A stretch of DNA of 33,347 bases, from positions 1 to 33,347 of the forward strand of contig DYEU01000028.1 of NCBI GenBank assembly GCA_020725555.1, read 5' to 3'. The position numbers and the translations under genes are program-made. Shown one piece after another: positions 15,029 to 22,632 of the stretch. Under the pieces are notes generated by a model, which was given only the letters and a program-made list of their open reading frames with translations, did no database searches and was not told where the DNA came from. The stretch's first letter is position 1. Each line of letters begins with the position of its first letter. This stretch comes from Desulfatibacillum sp. (GTDB lineage Bacteria > Desulfobacterota > Desulfobacteria > Desulfobacterales > SpSt-501).

Positions 15029-15898
15029 TCACAGCGCGCGCAGGAATTCGGGCTTGAGGGGGAGTTCCCCCGCGAGCGCCCGGTCGATCAGGGCGAGCAC
15101 CGCCTCCCGGTCCCGCGGCAATCGGGCCTTGATCGGCAAATAGTTGGAAGCATGGTTCGCGTGGAAGAGCCCCTGCGTGAGGACGGTGGAGGCGATCATC
15201 TCCCGCAGCTCGCGCAGCATCTCCTCGGGCTCGATCAGGACGAACTCCCCCCGGAGCCACTCGTCGTAGAGGGGGGTGCCGGGGATGAGGATCAGGCTGA
15301 GCGCGCCGACGTACTCGGGGTCGATGGCCGAGAGCACGCGGCCGGTTTCCCGGGCGTGGAGCAGCGAGCGCTCACGGCCCGCGATCCCCAGGATCACGGT
15401 GAGCGAAAGCTTGATCCCGGCCTGACGGGCCTTCGAGGCCGCGGCGATCATCTTCGCCGCGTCCGCCCCCTTGCGAATGCGGGCGAGCGTCACGTCGTCG
15501 CCGCTCTCCAGGCCGACGTAGAGGATGCCCAGGCCGAGATCCCGCAGCTCGCGGAGCTGCTCCACGGTCTTCCAGGAAAGGCTCTTCGCATTGGCGTAGG
15601 CGCCCACGCGGGTCACCCAGGGGAGCCTTTCGCGGATCGCGCGCAGGATGCGCACCAGCCGCTCCTGGGGCAGGACGAGCGCGTCCCCGTCGCAGAGAAA
15701 GACGCGGCGCTGGCGCCGGAAGCGGGCCGCCGCGTAGTCGATGTCGGCCCGCACGACCTCCTCGGGCTTGATGCGGAAGCGCTCGCCCGCGTAGGTGCCG
15801 CAGAAGGTGCAGCGGTTGCGCGAGCAGCCGACCGTGACCTGGAGCAGGATGCTCCCCGCCTCGCTCGGCGGCCGGATGATGGTGCCTTCGTAGTGCAT
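15029..15898 (-). CDS. Radical SAM protein with CX4CX2C cluster motif
   Basis: This 289-residue radical SAM protein holds its iron-sulfur cluster motif as GCSRNRCTFCGTY: C25, C30 and C33, spaced CX4CX2C. That spacing is not the classical CX3CX2C, but I recall it in one uncharacterised subfamily related to COG1032. The following aromatic region, VFLCDGDALVLP, GAYANAKSL, ILYVGLESGDD and LSLTVILGIAGRE are the barrel strands that hold S-adenosylmethionine. The substrate is unknown. It lies 15 bases after the zinc-ribbon gene and 38 before the GDT1-type gene, suggesting cotranscription. The neighbouring zinc-ribbon protein could be a metal-binding partner, but this is only a guess. Confidence 0.9.
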   Translation of the reverse strand: MHYEGTIIRPPSEAGSILLQVTVGCSRNRCTFCGTYAGERFRIKPEEVVRADIDYAAARFRRQRRVFLCDGDALVLPQERLVRILRAIRERLPWVTRVGAYANAKSLSWKTVEQLRELRDLGLGILYVGLESGDDVTLARIRKGADAAKMIAAASKARQAGIKLSLTVILGIAGRERSLLHARETGRVLSAIDPEYVGALSLILIPGTPLYDEWLRGEFVLIEPEEMLRELREMIASTVLTQGLFHANHASNYLPIKARLPRDREAVLALIDRALAGELPLKPEFLRAL

Positions 15899-15913
15899 GG
15901 CCGGATCCGCGAC

Positions 15914-16138
15914 TTACTGGTTTCCCAGACCGTTCTGCTGGCCGCAGTCGGGGCACACCCAGGTGATCCCGTTGCAGGAGAGGGTCCAGAAGTTCTCGTG
16001 CATGCACGCCTGGCAGAGCCGGAACCCGCAGCGGCAGCTCCAGCAGAAGGGCACACGGCGACCGCAGAGCGGGCAGTCGGGCTCGCGCTCCCGGAGGTGA
16101 CGCCGCCGGTAACGGGGACTATCCGAGGAGCCGGGCAT
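15914..16138 (-). CDS. Small multi-zinc-ribbon protein
   Basis: This 74-residue protein is dominated by cysteines: CPLC (22, 25), CWSC (32, 35), C37, CQAC (42, 45), C55 and CPDC (62, 65). That is ten cysteines in 44 residues, with H47 as a possible extra ligand. The pattern predicts two or more zinc ribbons or a treble-clef pair. The conserved tail FWTLSCNGITWVCPDCG is too aromatic for chance. Its start lies 20 bases inside the end of the CoA-binding gene, so translation is probably coupled. No function can be assigned; zinc-binding adaptor or nucleic acid contact are both plausible. Confidence 0.75.
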   Translation of the reverse strand: MPGSSDSPRYRRRHLREREPDCPLCGRRVPFCWSCRCGFRLCQACMHENFWTLSCNGITWVCPDCGQQNGLGNQ

Positions 16139-16541
16139 GTTCCCGCATGATGCAGCGGTTCATCACGACGTCGATCCCGGCCGCGGTCAGCCGCTCGGCG
16201 GCCTCGCGGTGCTCGATGCCTTCCTGCATCCAGAAGGCGCGCGGCTTGAGGCGCAGCGCCTCCTCGGCGTGAGGCGGCACCTGCTCCGGCCGGCGGAAGA
16301 CATCCACGATGTCGATCGGGCCGCGGACGTCGTCCAACCGGGCGTACGCCTTCTCCCCCAGGATCTCCTCCTGCGCGGGCCGCACCGGGACGATGCGGTA
16401 GCCCTTGGCTTTCAGGTAGGCCGCCACGCGGTGCGAGTCGCGCTCGGGTTTCGGGCTGATCCCGATCACGGCGACGGTCTTCGCCGCGGCGAGCAGCGCG
16501 CGGATCTCCTCATCGGCGGTCAGGATGCGTCCCCTGTCCAT
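16119..16541 (-). CDS. CoA-binding domain protein (YccU-like)
   Basis: This 140-residue protein is a single CoA-binding Rossmann domain. It shows TVAVIGISPKPERDSHRVAAYLKAKGYRIVPVRP, then an EILGEKAYARLDDV turn and IDIVDVFRRPEQVP, and ends FWMQEGIEHREAAERLTAAGIDVVMNRCIMREH. This matches the YccU family, which resembles the CoA-binding subdomain of succinyl-CoA synthetase. Its biological role is not established. ATG 16541 is preceded by GGAGAGG. It is the first gene of the minus-strand run to mltD and overlaps the zinc-ribbon gene by 20 bases. It diverges from polA across 122 bases. Confidence 0.92.
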   Translation of the reverse strand: MDRGRILTADEEIRALLAAAKTVAVIGISPKPERDSHRVAAYLKAKGYRIVPVRPAQEEILGEKAYARLDDVRGPIDIVDVFRRPEQVPPHAEEALRLKPRAFWMQEGIEHREAAERLTAAGIDVVMNRCIMREHARLLG

Positions 16542-16555
16542 GGCCCTCTCCTCGC

Positions 16556-16585
16556 TTGCCGCTTGCGGCGTCCGGGTGGTATAGG
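16556..16585 (+). promoter_or_regulatory. Candidate sigma-70 promoter for polA
   Basis: TTGCCG (16556-16561), an 18-base spacer and TATAGG (16580-16585), about 80 bases before the polA start in the divergent gap. The -10 matches four of six consensus positions and the -35 four of six. Confidence 0.4.
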
Positions 16586-16663
16586 CACTGCTGAGAAGGC
16601 TAAACCAGCGGCCGCACGGTGTCAACCGGGCGCCCAGCGCCGCGGAAGGAAGGCCGGGGGGAC

Positions 16664-19342
16664 ATGGAGGCCAGGGATGCGATCTACCTGATCGACGGCA
16701 CCGCGTACATCCACCGCGCCTTTCATGCCATCCGCGGGCTTGCCAACTCGCGGGGGCTTCCCACCAACGCCGTCTTCGGCTTCACCCGCATGCTGCTCAA
16801 GCTGATCGAGGAGCACCGGCCGCGCCAGGCGGCGGTCTTCTTCGACGCCCGCGGGCCGACCTTCCGCCACGAGCTCTACCCCGCCTACAAGGCGAACCGG
16901 CCGCCCATGCCCGAGGAGATGGCGGTCCAGATCCCCTGGATCCGCCGCATCGTGGAGGCCTACCGGCTGCCGGTCTTCGAGCTGCCCGGCTTCGAGGCCG
17001 ACGACCTGATCGGAACGGCGGGCCGCCGGCTCGCCGCGGCCGGGCGCCCCGTCGTCGTGGTGACCGGGGACAAGGATTTCGTGCAGCTCGTGGACGAGCG
17101 CCTGCGCCTGTGGGACCCCATGAAGGACCGCGAAACCGACCTCGCGGCCGTGCGGCGCGAGCTCGGCATCGAGCCCGCCCAGGTGATCGAGGTGATGGGG
17201 CTCGCCGGCGACGCCACCGACAACATCCCCGGGGTCCCGGGGGTCGGGCCCAAGACGGCGCTCGAGCTCGTGCGCACCTTCGGGACGCTCGAGGGGGTCT
17301 ACGGGGGCCTCGAGAAGATCGCGCGGCCCAAGCTCCGGGAGGTGCTGCGCGCGCACCGCGAGCAGGCCTTTCTCAGCCGCGCCCTCGCCACGATCCGCAC
17401 CGATGCGCCCTTCGAGCCGCCCCCCGAGGCGCTCGCGCTCCCCGAGCCCGACGTGGCCGCGTTGGCCGCGCTCTTCCGCGAGCTCGAGTTCCGCCAGCTC
17501 CAGCACAGCCTGCCCGCGGTCCGCGCCCGGCCGGCGAAGGACTACCGCGCCGTCCTCTCCGAGGGGGACCTCGAGGCCCTGATCGCCCGGCTCGCCCAGG
17601 CCGGGCGCTTCGCCCTCGACACCGAGACCACCTCGCGGGACCCGATGCGCGCCGAGCTCGTGGGGCTCTCCTTCGCCGTGCGGCCCGACGAGGCCGTTTA
17701 CATCCCCTGCGGCCACCGCTACCTCGGGGCGCCGGTGCAGCTCCCCCGGGAGCGGGTCCTCGCGAGGCTTCGGCCCCTGCTCGAGGACCCCGGCTGCGGC
17801 AAGGTGGGGCAGCACGTCAAGTACGACACGATCGTGCTCGCCCGCCACGGGGTGCGTCTCCAGGGGGTCGTCTTCGACACGATGCTCGCCTCCTACCTCC
17901 TCGACCCCTCGCGGCGCGCCCACAGCCTGGACCAGATCGCGCTCGACGTTCTCGAGGTGAAGCCGACCGCCTTCGAGGAGCTCGTCGGCAGCCGCCGGGG
18001 GGTGGAGACCTTCGCCGAGGTGCCGCTCGAGCAGGCCGTGCCCTATGCCTGCGAGGACGCCGATCTCACCCTCCAGGCGGGGCGGGTGCTCGAGGCCCGC
18101 CTCGAGGAGGAAGGCCTGCGGCGGTTGCTCGACACGGTGGAGCTCCCCCTCGTCCCCGTGCTCGTGCGCATGGAGATGCGGGGGGTCGCCGTGGACCGCG
18201 AGCGGCTGCAGGCCCTCTCGCGGTACTTCGAACGCCAGCTCGAGAAGATCGAGGAGGAGATCTACGCGCTCGCCGGCGAGCGCTTCAACATCCACTCCAG
18301 CCAGCAGCTCGGCGCGGTCCTCTTCGAGAAATTGAAGCTCCCCGTCCAGAAGAAGACCCGCAAGAAGACCGCCTACTCGACCGACGTCGACGTCTTGAGC
18401 GCGCTCGCCGCCGAGCACCCGCTGCCGGCGCTTGTCCTGCGCCAGCGCACGCTCGCCAAGCTCAAGTCCACCTACGCCGACGCCCTGATCGCGCTCGTCC
18501 ACCCCGAGACCGGCCGCATCCACACCTCCTACCACCAGGCCGGCACGGCGACGGGCCGCCTGTCCAGCTCGGATCCGAACCTCCAGAACATCCCCATCCG
18601 CACCGAGGAAGGCCGCGAGATCCGCCGCGCCTTCGTCCCGCGGCCGGGCTGGCGCATGCTCTCGGCCGACTATTCGCAGATCGAGCTGCGCATCCTCGCC
18701 CACTGCTCCGAGGACGACACCCTGCTGGGCGCCTTCCGCCGAGGCGAGGACATCCACACGCGCACCGCCTGCGAGGTCTTCGAGGTCGCCCCCGCGGAGG
18801 TGACCCCGGAGCTTCGCCGGCAGGCCAAGACGATCAACTTCGGCATCCTCTACGGCATGAGCCCCTTCGGCCTCGCCCGCCAGCTCGAGATCAGCCAGAA
18901 GACGGCGAAGACCTACATCGAGCACTACTTCGCCCGCTACCCCGGGGTCCGCCGCTTCATCGACCGCACCGTCGAGGAGGCGCGGCAGAAGCGGCGGACG
19001 AGCACGCTGCTCGGCCGGATCCGACGGCTGCCCGACATCGCCAGCTCCAACCCCGTCGTGCGCCAGGCCGCCGAGCGCATGGCGATCAACACGCCGATCC
19101 AGGGCTCGGCCGCCGACCTGATCAAGCTTGCGATGATCCGCGTCGACGCCGAGCTCGCCGCCTCCGGGATGGAGGCGGCGATGCTGCTCACGGTGCACGA
19201 TGAGCTCGTCTTCGAGGCGCCGCCCGGGGAGATCGAGGAGCTCGCGCGGCGGGTGAAGGCGGTGATGGAGGGGATCTGGGAGCTGCGGGTGCCGCTCGTC
19301 GTGCGCACGGCGGTGGGGGAGACGTGGGCGGACGTGCAGTGA
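16664..19342 (+). CDS. polA: DNA polymerase I (three-domain, proofreading intact)
   Basis: This 892-residue polymerase has three domains. The 5'-3' exonuclease (1 to about 295) has YLIDGTAY, FEADDLIGT, TGDKDF and the helix-hairpin GDATDNIPGVPGVGPKTA. The 3'-5' exonuclease (about 300-490) has D319 and E321 in FALDTETTS, D388 in QHVKYD, and Y461 with D465 in YACEDADLT. The polymerase domain follows, with motif A DYSQIELRILAH (D669), the O-helix RRQAKTINFGILYG (F726, Y730) and motif C VHDELVFE (D846). All catalytic acids are present, so both exonucleases should be active, unlike Taq-type enzymes that lost proofreading. It fills Okazaki gaps and completes excision repair. ATG 16664 was chosen over GTG 16619 because the conserved N-terminus begins there. 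Confidence 0.98.
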   Translation: MEARDAIYLIDGTAYIHRAFHAIRGLANSRGLPTNAVFGFTRMLLKLIEEHRPRQAAVFFDARGPTFRHELYPAYKANRPPMPEEMAVQIPWIRRIVEAYRLPVFELPGFEADDLIGTAGRRLAAAGRPVVVVTGDKDFVQLVDERLRLWDPMKDRETDLAAVRRELGIEPAQVIEVMGLAGDATDNIPGVPGVGPKTALELVRTFGTLEGVYGGLEKIARPKLREVLRAHREQAFLSRALATIRTDAPFEPPPEALALPEPDVAALAALFRELEFRQLQHSLPAVRARPAKDYRAVLSEGDLEALIARLAQAGRFALDTETTSRDPMRAELVGLSFAVRPDEAVYIPCGHRYLGAPVQLPRERVLARLRPLLEDPGCGKVGQHVKYDTIVLARHGVRLQGVVFDTMLASYLLDPSRRAHSLDQIALDVLEVKPTAFEELVGSRRGVETFAEVPLEQAVPYACEDADLTLQAGRVLEARLEEEGLRRLLDTVELPLVPVLVRMEMRGVAVDRERLQALSRYFERQLEKIEEEIYALAGERFNIHSSQQLGAVLFEKLKLPVQKKTRKKTAYSTDVDVLSALAAEHPLPALVLRQRTLAKLKSTYADALIALVHPETGRIHTSYHQAGTATGRLSSSDPNLQNIPIRTEEGREIRRAFVPRPGWRMLSADYSQIELRILAHCSEDDTLLGAFRRGEDIHTRTACEVFEVAPAEVTPELRRQAKTINFGILYGMSPFGLARQLEISQKTAKTYIEHYFARYPGVRRFIDRTVEEARQKRRTSTLLGRIRRLPDIASSNPVVRQAAERMAINTPIQGSAADLIKLAMIRVDAELAASGMEAAMLLTVHDELVFEAPPGEIEELARRVKAVMEGIWELRVPLVVRTAVGETWADVQ

Positions 19343-19357
19343 CGGGGGCGGGGACCC

Positions 19358-19582
19358 TCAGGCGTTCCGGGAGCGCCCCCGGGGGGCGGGCTCCCGGGGC
19401 GGCTCCGGCGGCGGGGCCGCGGCCGGGGCGGCCGTCCGGCCGGACTTCACCGTTTCCTCGACCGTGCGGTAGATGTTCTGGAAGGCCTCGGCGAAGCCGC
19501 TCGGCGACAGGCGGCCGCACTCGATGAACTTGATGACGACTTCCTTGGCGGTTTTGAGGATCTGCTCGTCGATCGAGGCCAT
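19358..19582 (-). CDS. Small protein resembling the N-terminus of MucR regulators
   Basis: This 74-residue protein has a helical first half (IDEQILKTAKEVVIKFIECGRLSPSGFAEAFQNIYRTVEE). The pattern, a helix followed by a short turn at LSPSGFAEAF, recalls the N-terminal oligomerisation part of MucR/Ros proteins. The zinc-finger DNA-binding part is absent. The second half is a Pro/Ala/Arg tail. I do not assign a function. It converges with polA (gap 15) and diverges from a lipoprotein gene. TTGACA boxes exist for both directions in the gap. ATG 19582 has AAAGG about eleven bases upstream, a weak site. Confidence 0.65.
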   Translation of the reverse strand: MASIDEQILKTAKEVVIKFIECGRLSPSGFAEAFQNIYRTVEETVKSGRTAAPAAAPPPEPPREPAPRGRSRNA

Positions 19583-19626
19583 GGGCGAAAGGGACCTTTC
19601 CGGGCGGGGGGGGCCCGCCGCTCGCT

Positions 19627-19655
19627 CGGCTACCAGAAAGCCCCCCGCGTGTCAA
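19627..19655 (-). promoter_or_regulatory. Candidate promoter for the small MucR-N-like gene
   Basis: A perfect TTGACA on the minus strand (19650-19655), a 17-base spacer and TAGCCG (19627-19632). The -10 is poor, but the -35 sits back-to-back with the divergent TTGACA at 19674. Confidence 0.3.
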
Positions 19656-19673
19656 ACCGGCGGGGGAGGCGGT

Positions 19674-19702
19674 TTGACAGGCCCGGGGCCCTTCAGTATC
19701 GT
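19674..19702 (+). promoter_or_regulatory. Candidate sigma-70 promoter for the lipoprotein gene
   Basis: A perfect TTGACA (19674-19679), a 17-base spacer and TATCGT (19697-19702, four of six consensus). It is about 40 bases upstream of the ATG at 19743, a convincing position and spacing. Confidence 0.6.
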
Positions 19703-19742
19703 GCCGCCCTGGCCGAAACGGCGGAAAGGGGGAATCGGCGGG

Positions 19743-20720
19743 ATGGACATGCGGGCATCCCGGGGGGGCGCCGCCCGGGGGGTCGCGGTCGCCGCGGCGT
19801 TGGCGGCGTGTTTGGCCTTCGTCTCCGGCTGCACGGCGCTGCGCGACGCCGGCAAAGGGGTGGCGCGCGGGGTGAGCGACGCCGGCCGCAGCGTGGGGGA
19901 GGTCTTCTCCGGCGGTCGGCCGGGCGGCCTGCAGCTTGCGGTCGCGGTCTTCGGGCTCGAGGAGCCCGCCTCCGCCGGGGCGGCCGAGTTCGCCGCGCTC
20001 CTCCGGAGGCAGCTCGCGGAGCAGCTGGGCGCGCGCTGCGGCGGGCTGCTCGTCGACCGCGACTTCGCGCAGCTCCTGGGGACGCCCCCGCGGCTTGCCT
20101 CCGGGGCTGTGGACGGGCATGCGCTCGCGCTTCTCGCCCGGAGGCGCGGGGTGAACAACGTCGTGGTGGGGAGCCCGCTTGAGCCGCGGATCACGGAGGA
20201 GAAGACGGGGTTCTGGTTCTGGAAAGGAAGCCGCGTGCGGGTGAGCCTCGGCCTGCGGCTCGAGGTCTTCGACGCCGAAACCGGCGGCAAGAGCCTCGAC
20301 GAGCGCTTCTGGGAGGAGGCCGTGCTCGAGCTCGAGACGGAATACCCGGGCGCGGAGATCCCCCTCGAGACCATCCCCGCCGCGGTGACCGCGACCCTGC
20401 GCGAGCGGCTGCTCGCTCAGGCCGGCCGCGACGCCTGCCGCCATCTGGCGGAAACTCCCTGGCGCGGCTTCGTCGTTGCCGTGCAGGGGCGGGAGCTCAC
20501 CGTCTCCGCCGGCCGCGGCGTGGGGCTGCGCGAGGGGATGCGTCTTGAGGTCTTCGCCCCCGGACGCCCGCTCGCCAACCGCGACGGGCAGCGCTTCCTG
20601 TTGCCGGGGGTGCGGCTCGGCGAGGCCCGCCTGCGCGAGGTGGACGAGGCGCGCTCCGTCGCCGTGCTCGACGAGGCGGCCGCCGTCGAAGCCGGGGCGA
20701 CCGTGCGCCTGAAACCCTGA
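19743..20720 (+). CDS. Lipoprotein with CsgG/FlgT-like architecture
   Basis: This 325-residue protein begins with a signal peptide and a lipobox (FVSGC, C30), so it is probably anchored to a membrane. A CsgG-like alpha/beta region follows (about 60-215): LAVAVFGLEE, FAALLRRQLAEQL, then LVDRDFAQLLG and VNNVVVGSPLE. The C-terminal 75 residues (GRELTVSAGRGVGLREGMRLEVFAPG, ending ARLREVDEARSVAVL) resemble the last domain of FlgT, a flagellar basal-body protein. Such proteins often act in outer-membrane assembly, but no flagellar or curli gene is nearby. The start at 19743 has AAGGGGG about twelve bases upstream. A possible terminator hairpin lies just after the stop. Function is unassigned. Confidence 0.75.
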   Translation: MDMRASRGGAARGVAVAAALAACLAFVSGCTALRDAGKGVARGVSDAGRSVGEVFSGGRPGGLQLAVAVFGLEEPASAGAAEFAALLRRQLAEQLGARCGGLLVDRDFAQLLGTPPRLASGAVDGHALALLARRRGVNNVVVGSPLEPRITEEKTGFWFWKGSRVRVSLGLRLEVFDAETGGKSLDERFWEEAVLELETEYPGAEIPLETIPAAVTATLRERLLAQAGRDACRHLAETPWRGFVVAVQGRELTVSAGRGVGLREGMRLEVFAPGRPLANRDGQRFLLPGVRLGEARLREVDEARSVAVLDEAAAVEAGATVRLKP

Positions 20721-20721
20721 A

Positions 20722-20736
20722 GCCCCCCTCGGGGGC
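20722..20736 (+). terminator. Possible short hairpin after the lipoprotein gene
   Basis: GCCCCC (20722-20727) pairs with GGGGGC (20731-20736) around a three-base loop, beginning two bases after the stop codon. No U-tract follows, so it would act only as a weak terminator or stability hairpin. Confidence 0.35.
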
Positions 20737-20783
20737 GCCCCGCGGCGGGCCTTGGGCCTCCCCCGCGGGCTGCGGCAACGCCC

Positions 20784-21038
20784 ATGAAAGACGAACGAGG
20801 CCTCTACTACTACCCCTCGCCGGGCAACCCCCGCGTGCGCATGTACGTGAGGGAGGGGGAGGGGACGATCTGGTTCCGCCTCTGGAGCGCGGACGACCCC
20901 GAGCTGTGGCGGCAGCACGACTGGGTGCCCTACGGCGCCATCCTCAAGGCGGCCGAGATGTACACCGGCCGGGCTTTCGACCCCCGGCGCGCCTACGACA
21001 TCGAGGTCGCCCGCGCGCTCCTCGACGCGGGCGAATGA
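20784..21038 (+). CDS. Small conserved protein upstream of the helicase
   Basis: This 84-residue protein reads as real coding sequence: an aromatic N-terminus (GLYYYPSPGNPRVRMYVREG), then TIWFRLWSADDPELWRQHDWVPYGAILKAAEMY and a helical tail YDIEVARALLDAGE. I recall no named domain. There is no clear Shine-Dalgarno sequence before ATG 20784. It ends seven bases before the helicase start, so the two are probably translated together. It may be a partner or regulator of the helicase; this is inference from spacing only. Confidence 0.7.
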   Translation: MKDERGLYYYPSPGNPRVRMYVREGEGTIWFRLWSADDPELWRQHDWVPYGAILKAAEMYTGRAFDPRRAYDIEVARALLDAGE

Positions 21039-21045
21039 GCCGGGG

Positions 21046-22428
21046 ATGGGCGAGCTGCTGCTCCGCGTCGATCACCGGCTGCTGCTCCGGGACATCCCCG
21101 AGGCCCTGCACGGCTGGCTGACCTCCACGCTCGAGTTCCCCAACCCGCGCTACCTGGAAAACGAACGGCTCGGCCGCTGGAACCGCGGCGTCCCGCGCCT
21201 GCTCCGCTTCTACCGCAAGGCCGGCCCCGACGGGCTGGCCGTGCCGCGCGGGTTCCTGCGGCAGGTGCTGCTCGCCTGCCGCCGGCTGGGGGTCCCCTGG
21301 CGCCTCGAGGACCGGCGCCGCAGCCTGCCGCCCGTCGCGTTCGACTTCCGCGGGGAGCTCCGGCCCTTCCAGCAGGCGGCGGTCGAGCGCATGCTCGCGC
21401 GCGACTTCGGCACCCTCAGCTCCCCGACCGGCTCGGGCAAGACGGTGATGGCGCTCGCCATGGTCGCCGCACGGCGCCAGCCCGCGCTCGTCGTGGTGCA
21501 CACCCGCGAGCTCGCCGAGCAGTGGACGGAGCGGATCGCCGCGTTTCTGGGGATCCCCCCTCAGGCCTGCGGCCGCATCGCCGGCGGCAAGGTCCGCCTC
21601 GGCGAGGCGATCACGGTCGCCCTGGTGCAGTCGCTCTACCCTCGCGCGGAGGAGGTCGCCCGGCGGGTCGGCTTCCTCGTCGTGGACGAGTGCCACCGCT
21701 GCCCGAGCCGCACCTTCACCGAGGCGGTCACGGCCTTCGATTCCCGCTACATGCTCGGCCTCTCGGCGACCCCCTTCCGCCGCGACGGGCTGTCGCGGCT
21801 GATCTTTTGGCACTTGGGCGACCTGCACCACGAGATCGAGGAACGGGAGCTGCGGGCCAGCGGCGCCCGGTTGCCGGTCGAGGTGGTGCTCCGCGAAACG
21901 GGCTTTCACGCTTTCCACGACGCGGTGACGGAGTACAGCCGCATGCTCTCCGAGCTCACCGCGGACCCCGAGCGAAACCGGCTGATCGCCGCCGATGTCG
22001 CCCGGGAGGCCGAGGCCGGAAGCGGCACCTGCCTCGTCCTCTCCGACCGGCGGGCGCACTGCGAAACCCTGCGGGCGCTTTTGCACTTCGGCCACGGGGT
22101 CGAAAGCGACCTGCTCACCGGCGAGATGAGCCCCGAGGAGCGCGAGGCGGCGGTCGCGCGCGTGCGCGCCGGCGCGGTGCGGGTCGTCGTCGCCACCGGG
22201 CAGCTGATCGGCGAGGGCTTCGACTGCCCGAACCTCTCGACCCTCTTTCTCGCAACCCCCGTGCGCTTCAGCGGGAGGCTGATCCAGTACCTGGGGAGAA
22301 TCCTGCGGCCCGCCCCGGGGAAGGAAAAGGCGCGCGTCTTCGACTACGTAGACCCCCGCGTGGAGGCACTGCACAAAGCGGCGCTTGCGCGGCAGCGGCT
22401 CTACCGCCGGCTCTGGGCGGCCTCCTGA
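21046..22428 (+). CDS. DEAD/DEAH-box superfamily 2 helicase (XPB-like)
   Basis: This 460-residue ATP-dependent helicase or translocase of superfamily 2 has an N-terminal region (about 1-100) with FPNPRYLENERLGRW. Motif I is SSPTGSGKT (125-133), then VVHTRELAEQW (Ia), DECH (214-217) in place of DEAD, SATPFRRDG (III), and the helicase C-terminal domain with VATGQLIGEGFDCPNLSTL (V) and QYLGRILRPAPGK (VI). The DECH box and short length recall the XPB/RadD-like group, which remodels DNA in repair. It is preceded by a small conserved gene seven bases away. No nuclease or methyltransferase lies beside it, so a restriction system is not supported. Confidence 0.92.
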   Translation: MGELLLRVDHRLLLRDIPEALHGWLTSTLEFPNPRYLENERLGRWNRGVPRLLRFYRKAGPDGLAVPRGFLRQVLLACRRLGVPWRLEDRRRSLPPVAFDFRGELRPFQQAAVERMLARDFGTLSSPTGSGKTVMALAMVAARRQPALVVVHTRELAEQWTERIAAFLGIPPQACGRIAGGKVRLGEAITVALVQSLYPRAEEVARRVGFLVVDECHRCPSRTFTEAVTAFDSRYMLGLSATPFRRDGLSRLIFWHLGDLHHEIEERELRASGARLPVEVVLRETGFHAFHDAVTEYSRMLSELTADPERNRLIAADVAREAEAGSGTCLVLSDRRAHCETLRALLHFGHGVESDLLTGEMSPEEREAAVARVRAGAVRVVVATGQLIGEGFDCPNLSTLFLATPVRFSGRLIQYLGRILRPAPGKEKARVFDYVDPRVEALHKAALARQRLYRRLWAAS

Positions 22429-22504
22429 TATTGCATCCCGGCCTGCAAGCCGCGACCCCCGGCCCGTGCGGCGGCCCGCGCCCCCGGAAGCCCCCTTTTC
22501 CCGC

Positions 22505-22524
22505 ATTGTATTTTACGATACAAT
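22505..22524. promoter_or_regulatory. Perfect inverted repeat ATTGTAT-N6-ATACAAT, probable operator
   Basis: ATTGTAT (22505-22511) and ATACAAT (22518-22524) are an exact 7-base inverted repeat with a six-base spacer (TTTACG). It is an AT-rich island in very GC-rich DNA. The right arm ends in TACAAT, a five-of-six match to the -10 consensus, so a bound repressor would cover a promoter for the gene at 22633. Similar palindromes occur in promoters of HigB/RelE-type toxin-antitoxin modules, but no such genes lie here. Confidence 0.55.
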
Positions 22525-22632
22525 GAAGGTGAGCTCGCGGACGGCCGCGGCAACGCCGCGGCCGGCGGGCGGCCCCGGTCGGCAGGGAGGATCGCCTCCC
22601 CGGCCGGGACCCCCCACGGAGGGTTCCCGGGT

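Noticed and set aside
16526-16541. A further GGGGACG-like word (GACAGGGGACGC on the minus strand)
   Set aside because: It lies in the first codons of the CoA-binding gene, encodes DRGR and matches the repeat only over eight bases, so chance is sufficient.
16622-19198. Long minus-strand open frame across polA
   Set aside because: It is antisense to a gene with every polymerase motif intact. Its His/Glu/Gly-rich translation without motifs is a GC-rich shadow.
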